Assembly: GCA_013816225.1 (NCBI GenBank)
Contig: JACDEQ010000021.1
Span: 1 to 15,308, forward strand
Direction: 5' to 3'
Origin: Armatimonadota bacterium
GTDB lineage: Bacteria > Armatimonadota > Fimbriimonadia > Fimbriimonadales > ATM1
Length of the DNA: 15,308 nt
Shown here: positions 1 through 7,183 of the stretch, piece by piece
Position numbering within the stretch: the stretch's first letter is position 1
How the letters are laid out: the number at the start of each line of letters is the position of its first letter
Notes under the pieces: generated by a model
Seen by the model: the letters and a program-made list of their open reading frames with translations, nothing else
Database searches by the model: none
What the model was told of the DNA's origin: nothing
Made by a program: the position numbers and the translations under genes

Positions 1-1
1 G

Positions 2-115
2 ACCTGGGCTTACTCGCACCCACAGCCCGTCCACCGCGCGCAGCAGCTCGAAAAGTGGGTCAAAAAGGGCTATTACGACCGGATTTTGCGCGGCCACTAC
101 GACAAGACGGCTTGA
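2..115 (+). CDS. C-terminal end of an unidentified protein (5' part outside window)
   Basis: An open frame runs from the window edge to a TGA at 113-115, giving 37 residues that end ...YDRILRGHYDKTA. The residues are hydrophilic and rich in aromatic and basic side chains, with a short SHPQPVHRAQQL stretch. That stretch faintly recalls the SHP-x(n)-R-x(2)-L tail of M48-type zinc peptidases, but it is too short to assign. It lies 21 bp before the FeS oxidoreductase on the same strand, so the two may be co-transcribed. The other forward frame through this stretch continues as a long ORF inside the next gene and is judged a shadow. Confidence 0.5.
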   Translation, partial: TWAYSHPQPVHRAQQLEKWVKKGYYDRILRGHYDKTA

Positions 116-136
116 GTTTGGGGCAAACTCGGACTC

Positions 137-2149
137 ATGGAAGTGCCGACGAGAGCCGAGTTCCTTTTTCAGGGGCCTTGGCAGAAGGCGCTTTTCTATG
201 CGATCCTCGCCGTCTCGCTGGGGATCTTTGCCTGGCAAGTTTGGGGTCGCGTCCGGCTTTGGCGCCAGGGAAAACCGATCTCATGGAGGCCGGACTACCT
301 CGGGGGAGTTGTCAAGTTCGTTTTGGGCCAGAGAAAGGTCCGCACTTCTCGACCCAAGAGCGGCGCTCCCATGCATTTGATGATTTTTTATGGATTCCTG
401 GCGCTTTTTATCGCGACGACTCTGCTAGGGATCAATACGTATTCTCCGTGGAAATTTCACAAAGGCACTTATTATCTCGCCTACGAGTTCGTGTTCGACA
501 TTATGGGCGTCGTCCTATTTGTCGGACTAGTTTGGGCGTTACTCAGGCGTCGTTTCGCAAAACCCAAAGCGCTCACATCGGCCCCTGCAGATTTTTCCGC
601 GCTCTATATGCTGCTCATCCTGACCGTCAGCGGCTTTCTTGTGGAAGGAGCGCGGATGAATGTCAATCCGAAATCGTTCGACACGTCCGCGCCCGTAGGC
701 TATTTAGTTTCCGGAGTGCTGCCGCAGTTGCTTCCAGCACATTATCTCGGTATCTGGTGGACCCACGCTGTGCTCGTAGCCGTCTTTATCGCGATAATTC
801 CTCGCTTACGCATTCGCCACATCGCCTACGCGATATTCTCGGCCGCCGGGCACCAAGTTGATAGAAAAATGGGCGCCCTCAAGCCAATCACGATGCAGGA
901 GGTCGAAGAAGCCGGCCAAATCGGCGTAAAGGAGCCGAAGGATTATTCACGCTGGCACCTATTGTCCCTCGACGCATGCATGGAATGCGGGCGGTGCACC
1001 GAAGTCTGCCCCGCATGGCTGGTCGGAAAGGTTTTGAACCCGAAAGAGGTCGTTCAGAACATTCGTGGCGCGATGAAGAACGGGACAACAGTAGCGGCAG
1101 CAGTAACTGAGGAAGCACTCTGGCAGTGCACCACGTGCAACGCATGCGTCGAGGCTTGTCCGGTTCTCATTAATCAGGTCGATTTGATCACGGACGCTCG
1201 CCGGTACTTAGTTGCCGAGGGGCGGGCGCCTGGAACGTCCGGCACGATGCTTCGCCAAGTCGCCAGCACGGAAAGCGCCTGGGGAACACCGTCCGGCGAT
1301 CGAGAGAAATGGATGGCGGGACAGGACGTCCCGCTCGTTCGGGATCTCGTCGCGAACGGTGAGAAATTCGAGGTGCTTCTATGGGTCGGATGTGCCGGCT
1401 CGGTCGATCGAGGCGCAATGAAAACGACTCGCGACTTCGCCGCATTGTTGAAAAAGGCGAACGTAAGTTTCGCCTGCTTGGGCAAGGAGGAAAAATGCAC
1501 CGGCGATCCAGCACGTCGCACGGGGGACGAGTTTTTGTTCCAGCAAATGGCAGAACAAAATGTGGCGACATTAGAGCAGTACGGAGTAAAGACCGTCGTC
1601 ACCGCATGCCCTCATTGTTTTAATACCATCAAGAACGAATATTCGGTATTCGGCGGGGATTACGAGGTATTGCATCATTCGCAATTTCTTTCGACTCTGA
1701 TAAAAGACGGAAAACTCAACGCGCCGTCGCTGGAGGACGGTGCCGTTACGCTGCATGACCCCTGCTATTTAGCGAGAATCAACAACGAAGCGGATGCGCC
1801 ACGGCATGCGCTCGGCGTCCCATCGAATTTGAACGACCATCGGACCCCGGTCGACCGCTGGCTGAACGAAGCCACAGAAGACGGAAACAGACTCGCGGAA
1901 CCGCAGAGACGTGCACAGAAGACCCTTTGCTGCGGTGCGGGCGGCGGTCGAATGTGGATAGAAGAGGATATCAACCAACGCCCCGGCGACAACCGCGCAC
2001 GAGAACTGATCGGAACGGGCGCGAAGACGGTCGCAACGGCATGCCCGTTCTGCCGAATCATGCTCGACGCGAGCCTTAACAACGTCGCTCCCGATCAGGG
2101 CATCAATCTGGTCGACATCGTCGAATTGGTGAAACAGGCAAATGATTAG
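137..2149 (+). CDS. Membrane-bound FeS oxidoreductase, EtfAB:quinone oxidoreductase-like (heme b + 2x[4Fe-4S] + two CCG domains)
   Basis: This 670-residue protein probably passes electrons from a soluble donor, typically electron-transfer flavoprotein, to membrane quinone. The N-terminal 230 residues hold five hydrophobic segments (about 17-37, 79-99, 112-135, 153-174, 205-225), like the heme b-binding NarI/HdrE subunit. H80, H108, H202 and H210 are candidate heme ligands. A ferredoxin-type domain follows with C281-C284-C287-C291 and C331-C334-C337-C341. Two HdrD/GlpC-type CCG (DUF224) modules come next: the first at 415-495 (C419, a CTG variant near 452, CPHC at 491-494), the second at 545-640 (C598-C599, CPFC at 636-639). 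This fused order matches the EMO family described as ETF:(mena)quinone oxidoreductase. Its C-terminus overlaps acpS by 8 bp. No etfAB genes are in the window, so the donor is inferred. The start lacks a clear Shine-Dalgarno. Confidence 0.85.
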   Translation: MEVPTRAEFLFQGPWQKALFYAILAVSLGIFAWQVWGRVRLWRQGKPISWRPDYLGGVVKFVLGQRKVRTSRPKSGAPMHLMIFYGFLALFIATTLLGINTYSPWKFHKGTYYLAYEFVFDIMGVVLFVGLVWALLRRRFAKPKALTSAPADFSALYMLLILTVSGFLVEGARMNVNPKSFDTSAPVGYLVSGVLPQLLPAHYLGIWWTHAVLVAVFIAIIPRLRIRHIAYAIFSAAGHQVDRKMGALKPITMQEVEEAGQIGVKEPKDYSRWHLLSLDACMECGRCTEVCPAWLVGKVLNPKEVVQNIRGAMKNGTTVAAAVTEEALWQCTTCNACVEACPVLINQVDLITDARRYLVAEGRAPGTSGTMLRQVASTESAWGTPSGDREKWMAGQDVPLVRDLVANGEKFEVLLWVGCAGSVDRGAMKTTRDFAALLKKANVSFACLGKEEKCTGDPARRTGDEFLFQQMAEQNVATLEQYGVKTVVTACPHCFNTIKNEYSVFGGDYEVLHHSQFLSTLIKDGKLNAPSLEDGAVTLHDPCYLARINNEADAPRHALGVPSNLNDHRTPVDRWLNEATEDGNRLAEPQRRAQKTLCCGAGGGRMWIEEDINQRPGDNRARELIGTGAKTVATACPFCRIMLDASLNNVAPDQGINLVDIVELVKQAND

Positions 2150-2471
2150 GGGGCTCGGCATCGACGTCATCGAGGTCGGGCGTATCGAGCAGGCCATGCG
2201 CAATCCTCGGTTCCTCAGGCGCATACTGACGGAAACGGAGCGGCAAGCGGGACTAAATGCCCAGTCCGTCGCGGGGCTCTGGGCTGCGAAAGAGGCAACC
2301 GCGAAGGCGATTGGAACCCACTTGGCCTGGCAGGATGTAGAGATTTACAAGAATGGAGAAGGCGCTCCCCAGCCCCGAATTCTTCGCGACGTGCCGCTTG
2401 GCACTGTGCATCTGTCGATCTCTCACGAGCGCGGACTGGCCGCGGCCGTCGCGATCTGGGAGGGGGAATAG
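2142..2471 (+). CDS. acpS: Holo-[acyl-carrier-protein] synthase
   Basis: AcpS transfers 4'-phosphopantetheine from CoA to the serine of apo-ACP, activating fatty-acid synthesis. The 109-residue protein opens with the family signature GIDVIEVGRI, with Mg-binding D8. It has the second signature WAAKEATAKAIGT with E51, and ends with the SISHE segment. It is slightly shorter than the E. coli enzyme (126 residues) but spans the whole fold. The start ATG lies inside the end of the preceding gene (8-bp overlap), which suggests translational coupling. The stop TAG directly abuts the GTG of purN. The first signature and the overlap fix the start. Confidence 0.93.
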   Translation: MIRGLGIDVIEVGRIEQAMRNPRFLRRILTETERQAGLNAQSVAGLWAAKEATAKAIGTHLAWQDVEIYKNGEGAPQPRILRDVPLGTVHLSISHERGLAAAVAIWEGE

Positions 2472-3074
2472 GTGAAGCTGGCCGTACTCGTCGGATCGAA
2501 GGGCAGGGGTTCGAATATGACAGCCCTTCTCAATGCCTGCAAGAGCGGACGGATTTCCGCAAGCGGCTCGCTCGTCATCGCGCCCTCCGAAAATATTCCG
2601 GCTGTGGGAAATGCGCACGACTTGAGGGCCGATATCGCGATTATTCACCCGAGCGATCCTCATTTCGGCGAAGACCTGCTGGCAATTTTGGACGCCGAAC
2701 GAATCGACCTGTTGTGCTTAGCGGGATACATGCGATTGCTGCCGAAAGACGTGGTCAGGGATTTTGAAGGCAGGATTCTGAATATCCATCCGGCGCTCTT
2801 GCCGAAATATGGCGGAAAGGGCATGTACGGCATGCGAGTGCATCAAGCGGTGATCGATGCTGGAGAAAAGGAATCGGGCTGCTCGGTGCATTATCTGACC
2901 GAAAAATACGACGAAGGTGAGGTGCTTTTGCAGATGAAGTGCCCGGTCCACCCAGACGACACCGCCGAAACCCTTGCCGCACGTGTCCTTGAACTCGAGC
3001 ATGAGTGCTATATTGGAGCTGTGCGCAAGTGGATTCGCCAGCATATCTACGCTGGTCGAAACGCGTCCTTATGA
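2472..3074 (+). CDS. purN: Phosphoribosylglycinamide formyltransferase
   Basis: PurN carries out the third step of purine synthesis, formylating glycinamide ribonucleotide with 10-formyl-tetrahydrofolate in the cytoplasm. The 200-residue product begins LAVLVGSKGRGSNMTALL, a phosphate-binding loop of the family with an unusual KGR insertion before SN. It carries the catalytic N104-x-H106 in NIHPALLP and a candidate D147 in YDEGEVLLQ. The start is GTG, immediately after the acpS stop, with a strong ribosome-binding site GGGAGGGGG at 2458-2466 (5-nt spacing). Its last 28 bp overlap the convergent yraN gene, so the two 3' ends are antisense to each other. Confidence 0.92.
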   Translation: MKLAVLVGSKGRGSNMTALLNACKSGRISASGSLVIAPSENIPAVGNAHDLRADIAIIHPSDPHFGEDLLAILDAERIDLLCLAGYMRLLPKDVVRDFEGRILNIHPALLPKYGGKGMYGMRVHQAVIDAGEKESGCSVHYLTEKYDEGEVLLQMKCPVHPDDTAETLAARVLELEHECYIGAVRKWIRQHIYAGRNASL

Positions 3075-3397
3075 TGGCGCAGCGTTTCACCTACGACTGC
3101 GATGACGTCGAATCGAGCGGGCAACGCTTTTCCCACTACTTCGGCCAAGTAGTAGTCCGCCGCCTGCCATAATCGGGTTTGTTTGGCGAGGCCTACGCTT
3201 TCCTCGGGGGACACCCAGGAGCCGACCTTTCGCTGCTTGACCTCGACAAACACAAGGTTGTCCCCATCCATCGCTATGATGTCGATTTCGGCTTGGGGTG
3301 CGTGGTAGTTGCGGGTCACGAGCGTGTATCCGAGCCCCTCCAGGAATGATGCCGCCGCGTCTTCCGCGTGCGCGCCCATCCTCAGATTTCGAGGCAT
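3047..3397 (-). CDS. YraN-family (UPF0102) endonuclease-like protein
   Basis: This 116-residue protein belongs to the YraN/UPF0102 family, which has a Holliday-junction-resolvase/restriction-endonuclease-like fold and an uncertain role. The core is clear: G8-x3-AED-AA near the N-terminus, then QAEIDIIAMDGDNLVFVEVKQRK, where E37, D39, E52 and K54 form the predicted nuclease site. The ATG at 3397 gives the family's usual N-terminus; an earlier start at 3448 and a later ATG at 3379 are possible. It overlaps the end of rnhB by 16 bp, so it is translated from the lipB-rnhB-yraN message. yraN next to rnhB is a common bacterial arrangement. Confidence 0.88.
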   Translation of the reverse strand: MPRNLRMGAHAEDAAASFLEGLGYTLVTRNYHAPQAEIDIIAMDGDNLVFVEVKQRKVGSWVSPEESVGLAKQTRLWQAADYYLAEVVGKALPARFDVIAVVGETLRHHKDAFRPA

Positions 3398-3963
3398 AGC
3401 TGCAATCGTTCTTTTATCGGAGCAAAGCTGCGCCGATGCAAAGCACAAGGACCGTATTTATCGAGCGCACGGAAATGTTCCGGCGTCGAGTATCCGAAAT
3501 TATGGTCGAAACCGTACTCGGGAAAATGAAAGGATAAATCGCGCATTAGTTGGTCTCGATATGTTTTCGCCAATATGCTTGCCGCGGCGATCTGCGCGTA
3601 CTTTTGGTCGCCTTTTACGACGCACTGCCCAGGAAAAGGCAGGTCGCGGACCGGCTGATTGCCGTCTATCAAGGCGCCGAGAGGAGATTTACTCAAACCG
3701 ACGAGTGCCCTTTGCATGGCGAGCAGCGAGGCCTGGAGAATGTTGATCCGGTCGATTTCGGCGACCTCGGAAACCACGATGCAATAGCAAGCGCGGTCCT
3801 TGATTCGCGCTGCGGCCTCTTCCCGTTGCGGGGGTGTGAGCAATTTCGAGTCGTTTATTCCGGTGGCGTCGAATCGGCGCGGCAAGATCACGGCGGCGGC
3901 GACCACCGGGCCCGCGAGTGGCCCGCGCCCTGCCTCGTCGGCGCCTGCCCACGAAACGCGCAT
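3382..3963 (-). CDS. rnhB: Ribonuclease HII
   Basis: RNase HII cuts RNA in RNA-DNA hybrids and removes misincorporated ribonucleotides. From ATG 3963 the protein has 193 residues. The DEAGRGPLAGPVV signature supplies D9 and E10; LIDGN supplies D100 and VVKGD supplies D119, completing the DEDD metal site. NDSKLLTPPQRE and IAAASILAKTYRD are further family motifs. The ATG lies one base after the lipB stop (TAG-A-ATG). An upstream TTG at 3981 would add six residues (MPRKLR) and overlap lipB by 17 bp; I prefer the ATG but cannot exclude the TTG. Confidence 0.92.
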   Translation of the reverse strand: MRVSWAGADEAGRGPLAGPVVAAAVILPRRFDATGINDSKLLTPPQREEAAARIKDRACYCIVVSEVAEIDRINILQASLLAMQRALVGLSKSPLGALIDGNQPVRDLPFPGQCVVKGDQKYAQIAAASILAKTYRDQLMRDLSFHFPEYGFDHNFGYSTPEHFRALDKYGPCALHRRSFAPIKERLQLCLEI

Positions 3964-3964
3964 T

Positions 3965-4648
3965 CTAAGCTTTCGCGGCAATCTCCAATCCCTCCAAATC
4001 GCGCCTCTCCAATGTCATCCCGAAGACCTTGCTAAAGGACGCTAGAACCGCCGGCGTCGCGTCTCGAATCATCACCTCCCGGCCGGTTTCGCGCGAGAGC
4101 GATGTGACGCCGTAGCCCGTGATCCCGCATGGGATGATTAGGTCGAAGGGCGACAGGTCATTGTCGCAGTTCAGCGCGATGCCGTGAAGGGATATCCACC
4201 GCGAGACCTTGATGCCGATCGCGGCGATTTTTCGGCCGTTCACCCAAACGCCGGTGTGTGGCGGGAAGCGATATCCCTCCAGACCGAACTCGCCGACCGC
4301 TTCGATCATCGCTTGCTCGAGGTCGCGCAGCCATTTGTGAAGGTCCGCACCGTGGTCCTTCAGGTCGAAGATCGGATAGACGACCAGCTGCTTCGGCCCG
4401 TGGTAAGTGACGTCGCCGCCACGATCGGTCTGCACGAGGTCTATGCCCTTCTGCGCGTAGCCCTCCTTCGTTAGCAGCAGGTTGGCCGGATCGAACGCGG
4501 ATCCGTGGGTAAGGACCGGGTCGTGCTCGACGAAGAGGAGGGTGTCCGGAACTTCGCCCGCCACCCGCCGAGCCCAAACCGCTTTCTGCAAGTCCCAGCA
4601 GCGGCGGTATTCCATCTTTCCCAGATCGACGCTGATGGCTTGGCCCAC
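3965..4648 (-). CDS. lipB: Octanoyl-[ACP]:protein N-octanoyltransferase
   Basis: LipB moves octanoate from octanoyl-ACP to lipoyl domains of dehydrogenase complexes, the first step of protein lipoylation. The 227-residue sequence has the family landmarks in order: DRGGDVTYHGPKQLVVYP (about 75-92), GRKIAAIGIKVSRW with catalytic K140, SLHGIALN, and IIPCGITGYGVTSL with nucleophile C174. The start is GTG at 4646-4648, giving the usual N-terminus VDLGKMEY-x(5)-LQ. A -10-like TATTCT ends six bases upstream of that GTG and no Shine-Dalgarno fits, so the message may be leaderless. It heads an operon with rnhB and yraN. No lipA is in the window. Confidence 0.94.
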   Translation of the reverse strand: MGQAISVDLGKMEYRRCWDLQKAVWARRVAGEVPDTLLFVEHDPVLTHGSAFDPANLLLTKEGYAQKGIDLVQTDRGGDVTYHGPKQLVVYPIFDLKDHGADLHKWLRDLEQAMIEAVGEFGLEGYRFPPHTGVWVNGRKIAAIGIKVSRWISLHGIALNCDNDLSPFDLIIPCGITGYGVTSLSRETGREVMIRDATPAVLASFSKVFGMTLERRDLEGLEIAAKA

Positions 4649-4654
4649 GGTCTA

Positions 4655-4660
4655 AGAATA
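4655..4660 (-). promoter_or_regulatory. Candidate -10 element of lipB
   Basis: On the minus strand TATTCT lies six bases before the GTG start of lipB, where transcription would begin at or next to the start codon. It matches the TATAAT consensus at four of six bases. No convincing -35 is seen at 16-18 bp. Weak prediction. Confidence 0.3.
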
Positions 4661-4750
4661 CTGTGAAGCCGGGTGTCGAAACCGGTTCGCTATTCGAGCC
4701 TGCTCCAGCGACTCTGCAGCCGGCCGTGACTCATCCGGAGATGGGTTCCA

Positions 4751-4832
4751 AGCGACGTTTGGGGCTTGCCTAATGACAAAAGCGGCTTCCCAATGACAAA
4801 AGGGACTCCCTTAGCGACGTTCGGGGAGCCGC
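4751..4832. repeat. Cluster of four degenerate ~20-bp repeat units
   Basis: AATGACAAAAG occurs at 4772-4782 and again at 4792-4802, exactly 20 bp apart. AGCGACGTTTGGGG (4751-4764) recurs as AGCGACGTTCGGGG (4813-4826), 13 of 14 identical, flanking the first pair. GCGGCTTCCC (4782-4791) and GGGGAGCCGC (4823-4832) form an inverted pair with one mismatch. On the minus strand the units align as G-rich/AGCC heads followed by alternating cores TTTTGTCATT and AACGTCGCT. It could be a small interspersed repeat or a set of operator sites. Confidence 0.6.
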
Positions 4833-5117
4833 CAGACGACCGTTCACTTTCCTGGACGGAGCCTTGGAAAGCGCCGACGAGCTTGCTCGGACAGGCCCAG
4901 CGCTTTGAGGCGCAGCGGGATGCCCTTGGACTGAGCTTGGACCTCCGCTCTCGGCGTCCTATTAGAACGGGGTGGATGTCCACGCGAAGCGCCTCGCGCC
5001 AGGGGGGCGTGTCGCTGCGCCCATCGCTTTCGCCCCCAAGCCAGGAGCGGGACTTCCTAACCCGAAGCTGCGCGGTAGCTCGTCTTCGAACACTGTCCAA
5101 CCCCGCCGAATGCGGCG

Positions 5118-5123
5118 TATACT
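5118..5123 (+). promoter_or_regulatory. Candidate -10 element of the SBBP-repeat gene
   Basis: TATACT (five of six to consensus) lies 42 bp before the ATG at 5166. No good -35 is seen at 17 bp, where the sequence is GTCCAA. The placement would give a ~35-nt leader containing a weak GATGAG ribosome-binding site. Confidence 0.35.
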
Positions 5124-5165
5124 GAAGTAGGAAGCCCCGTTTTCAAACCGGGCGATGAGAAAACA

Positions 5166-7016
5166 ATGAAACGATTCTTGATGATTTCGACAGCCGCGGT
5201 GGGCCGTGGCGAGATGATAGCAAAGACGGGATTCGCGCGTCGCTTGATTGGCGTCGCCGTATTCCTGTTCGCGCTGGCAGCCACGGGTGTGGGGCAGGTC
5301 ACGACGGAGGCCTGGGTCGCACGCTACAACGGCCCAGGGAACTACAATGACGGCGCCTCCGCGCTGGCCGTGGACGGAGCGGGAAACGTTTACATCACGG
5401 GCTACTCCTCCCGCGGAGGAACCGGCTATGACTACGCAACCATCAAGTACGATTCCAACGGCAATCAGCTGTGGGTAGCTCGCTACAATGGGCCGGTAAG
5501 CGGACATGACACTGCCGAAGCGCTGGCAATAGACGCAGCGGGGAATGTTTACGTCACGGGCTACTCGTACGGCGCGGGAACCGACTATGATTATGCAACG
5601 ATCAAGTACGACACCAACGGCAATCAGTTGTGGGTAGCTCGCTACAACGGTCCGGGAAACTATGATGACCGTTCCCGCGCGCTGGCGGTGGACGCAGCCG
5701 GGAACGTTTACGTCACGGGCAACTCATATAGCACGGGAACCTACTACGATTACGCGACGATCAAGTACGATTCCAACGGCAATCAGCTGTGGGTAGCTTA
5801 CGGTTACGACTTCGCTAAGGCGCTGGCCGTGGACGCAGCGGGGAACGTCTACGTCACGGGCTGGTCCCGGGACGCTGGAAACGGCTACCATGACTACGCA
5901 ACGATCAAGTACGATTCCAACGGCAACCAGTTGTGGGTAGCTCGCTACAACGGCCCAGGAAACTATCATGACGATGCCTACGCGCTGGCGGTGGATGCAG
6001 CGGGAAACGTTTACGTCACGGGCTACTCCAACGGCGTGGGAAACAACGTTGACTACGCGACGATCAAGTACGGTTCCAGCGGCAATCAGTTATGGGTCGC
6101 CCGCTACAACGGCCCGGGAAACGGTGATGACACTGCCGAAGCGCTGGCAATAGACGCAGCGGGAAACGTTTACGTCACGGGCCAGTCCTACGGCGCGGGA
6201 ACCAACTTCGACTACGCAACGATCAAGTACGATTCAAACGGCAACCAGCTGTGGGTAGCTCGCTACAACGGGCCAGGAGGCCATCAAGACATTGCCAAAG
6301 CGCTGGCCGTGGACGCTTCTGGGAACGTGTATGTCACGGGCAAGTCCATTGGCGCGGGGAACTACCACTACGCTACGGTCAAGTACGATTCCAACGGCAA
6401 CCAGTTGTGGGTAGCTCGCTATAACGGTCTAGTGAACGGTAGCGACCTGGCCTACGCGCTGGCGGTGGACGCGGCGGGGAACGTTTACGTCACGGGCGAA
6501 TCCTACGGCGGGGCAACCTCCGATTACGACTACGCAACGATCAAGTACGTCCAGAATGCCGTTCTGCCTCAAACTCTCGACATCTTCCGGGGCAGGCTAA
6601 TCTTCGGCGGACTGCAACAACTGCTCCAAAGCGATGATCAACGCCTCGTGGTCGCCCCGGGACCCGTGTTCACCAACTCCCAGTCGCCGATTCACATCAT
6701 TATCGAGGGAACCGCTCCATCAGGCAACTTGAGCGAGCTTAGATTTGCGCTGGAAGGCCAAACGACCTCGACGAACGTGGAGCAACGAATCGAACTTTAC
6801 AACTTCCTCACGAGCGCCTACGAAACCGTCGACCTCCGCCCATCGACCACATCGGATTCCCTTGCCGAGGTTTCGATCACCAACAACCCACAACGGTTCA
6901 TCCAGAGCGGAACTCGGCTGATGAGAACCCGTATGCGTTACAAGGCGAACGGCCCCATCTTCACCTATCCTTGGCAAGCGAGGCTAGATCACACTTACTG
7001 GACCATCTTCCCGTAA
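5166..7016 (+). CDS. Secreted SBBP-repeat beta-propeller protein with an uncharacterised C-terminal domain
   Basis: This 616-residue protein has an N-terminal signal (hydrophobic RLIGVAVFLFALAATGVGQ at about 26-44) and is predicted to be exported. Residues 50-461 are eight tandem ~53-residue SBBP repeats, each reading roughly WVARYNGPG-x(2)-D-x(2)-ALAVDAAGNVYVTG, then DYATIKYDSNGNQL; this fold family forms beta-propellers. The fourth repeat is about six residues short, losing the RYNGPGN part. Residues 463-616 form a separate beta-rich domain without repeats, starting near LPQTLDIFRGRLIFGGL and ending PWQARLDHTYWTIFP. I recall similar ends on other secreted proteins of Armatimonadota, but its role is unknown. 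ATG 5214 is an alternative start that would leave a shorter, more typical signal peptide. Ligand and function cannot be told from sequence. Confidence 0.9.
   Translation: MKRFLMISTAAVGRGEMIAKTGFARRLIGVAVFLFALAATGVGQVTTEAWVARYNGPGNYNDGASALAVDGAGNVYITGYSSRGGTGYDYATIKYDSNGNQLWVARYNGPVSGHDTAEALAIDAAGNVYVTGYSYGAGTDYDYATIKYDTNGNQLWVARYNGPGNYDDRSRALAVDAAGNVYVTGNSYSTGTYYDYATIKYDSNGNQLWVAYGYDFAKALAVDAAGNVYVTGWSRDAGNGYHDYATIKYDSNGNQLWVARYNGPGNYHDDAYALAVDAAGNVYVTGYSNGVGNNVDYATIKYGSSGNQLWVARYNGPGNGDDTAEALAIDAAGNVYVTGQSYGAGTNFDYATIKYDSNGNQLWVARYNGPGGHQDIAKALAVDASGNVYVTGKSIGAGNYHYATVKYDSNGNQLWVARYNGLVNGSDLAYALAVDAAGNVYVTGESYGGATSDYDYATIKYVQNAVLPQTLDIFRGRLIFGGLQQLLQSDDQRLVVAPGPVFTNSQSPIHIIIEGTAPSGNLSELRFALEGQTTSTNVEQRIELYNFLTSAYETVDLRPSTTSDSLAEVSITNNPQRFIQSGTRLMRTRMRYKANGPIFTYPWQARLDHTYWTIFP
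5313..6548 (+). repeat. Eight tandem ~159-bp repeats encoding SBBP units
   Basis: The coding DNA repeats with a period near 159 bp. Conserved words are TGGGTAGCTCGCTACAACGG, GTTTACGTCACGGGC and ATCAAGTACGATTCCAACGG. Units 2 (from 5472) and 6 (from 6093) share the phrase ACACTGCCGAAGCGCTGGC followed by AATAGAC, which no other unit has. Such an array is prone to recombination and copy-number change. Confidence 0.9.
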
Positions 7017-7068
7017 AAGTGCCCGATGGAGGCAAAGTAACTGCGGGACACCATGGCACCGAAGGAAA

Positions 7069-7144
7069 TGGCGCGCCCGAAGGGATTCGAACCCCCGACT
7101 TCCTCCTCCGGAGGGAGGCGCTCTATCCGCTGAGCTACGGGCGC
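7069..7144 (-). tRNA. tRNA-Arg (anticodon CCG)
   Basis: On the minus strand GCGCCCG (7144-7138) pairs with CGGGCGC (7079-7073). The D arm GCTC/GAGC, anticodon stem CCTCC/GGAGG with loop CTCCGGA, and a T arm with loop TTCGAAT all fold. Loop position 34-36 is CCG, reading the arginine codon CGG. The discriminator is G, and CCA is encoded at 7071-7069. The T stem contains two G-U pairs. On the upstream side CATACT at 7154-7159 could be its -10 box. Confidence 0.97.
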
Positions 7145-7183
7145 GTGGCTAAAAGTATGACAGCCCGGACGTATGGTAATCGT

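Larger units (their letters stand above)
4649..5165. other. 517-bp gap between divergent lipB and the SBBP-repeat gene
   Basis: No convincing gene is seen here. Open frames exist on both strands (4766-5125 + and 4690-5100 -), but the translations are Arg/Ser/Pro-rich and match no family I know. Near the lipB side is a cluster of ~20-bp repeat units (4751-4832). Around 4878-4889 is a short perfect inverted repeat CGAGC-TT-GCTCG. Near the right end is a TATACT box. Promoters for both flanking genes must lie in this gap. A decayed gene cannot be ruled out. Confidence 0.5.

Noticed and set aside
55..861. 268-codon forward ORF overlapping the FeS oxidoreductase
   Set aside because: It is rich in Arg, Ser and His with no domain, and lies in another frame of a well-supported gene; its start is inside the previous gene's tail.
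4751..4832. CRISPR array
   Set aside because: The repeats are only 11-14 bp, alternate between two types and have no regular spacers; no cas genes are nearby.
4766..5125. 119-codon forward ORF and a 136-codon reverse ORF in the lipB/SBBP gap
   Set aside because: Both are Arg/Ser/Pro-rich, run through the repeat cluster, and show no motif; a decayed gene is possible but not supported.
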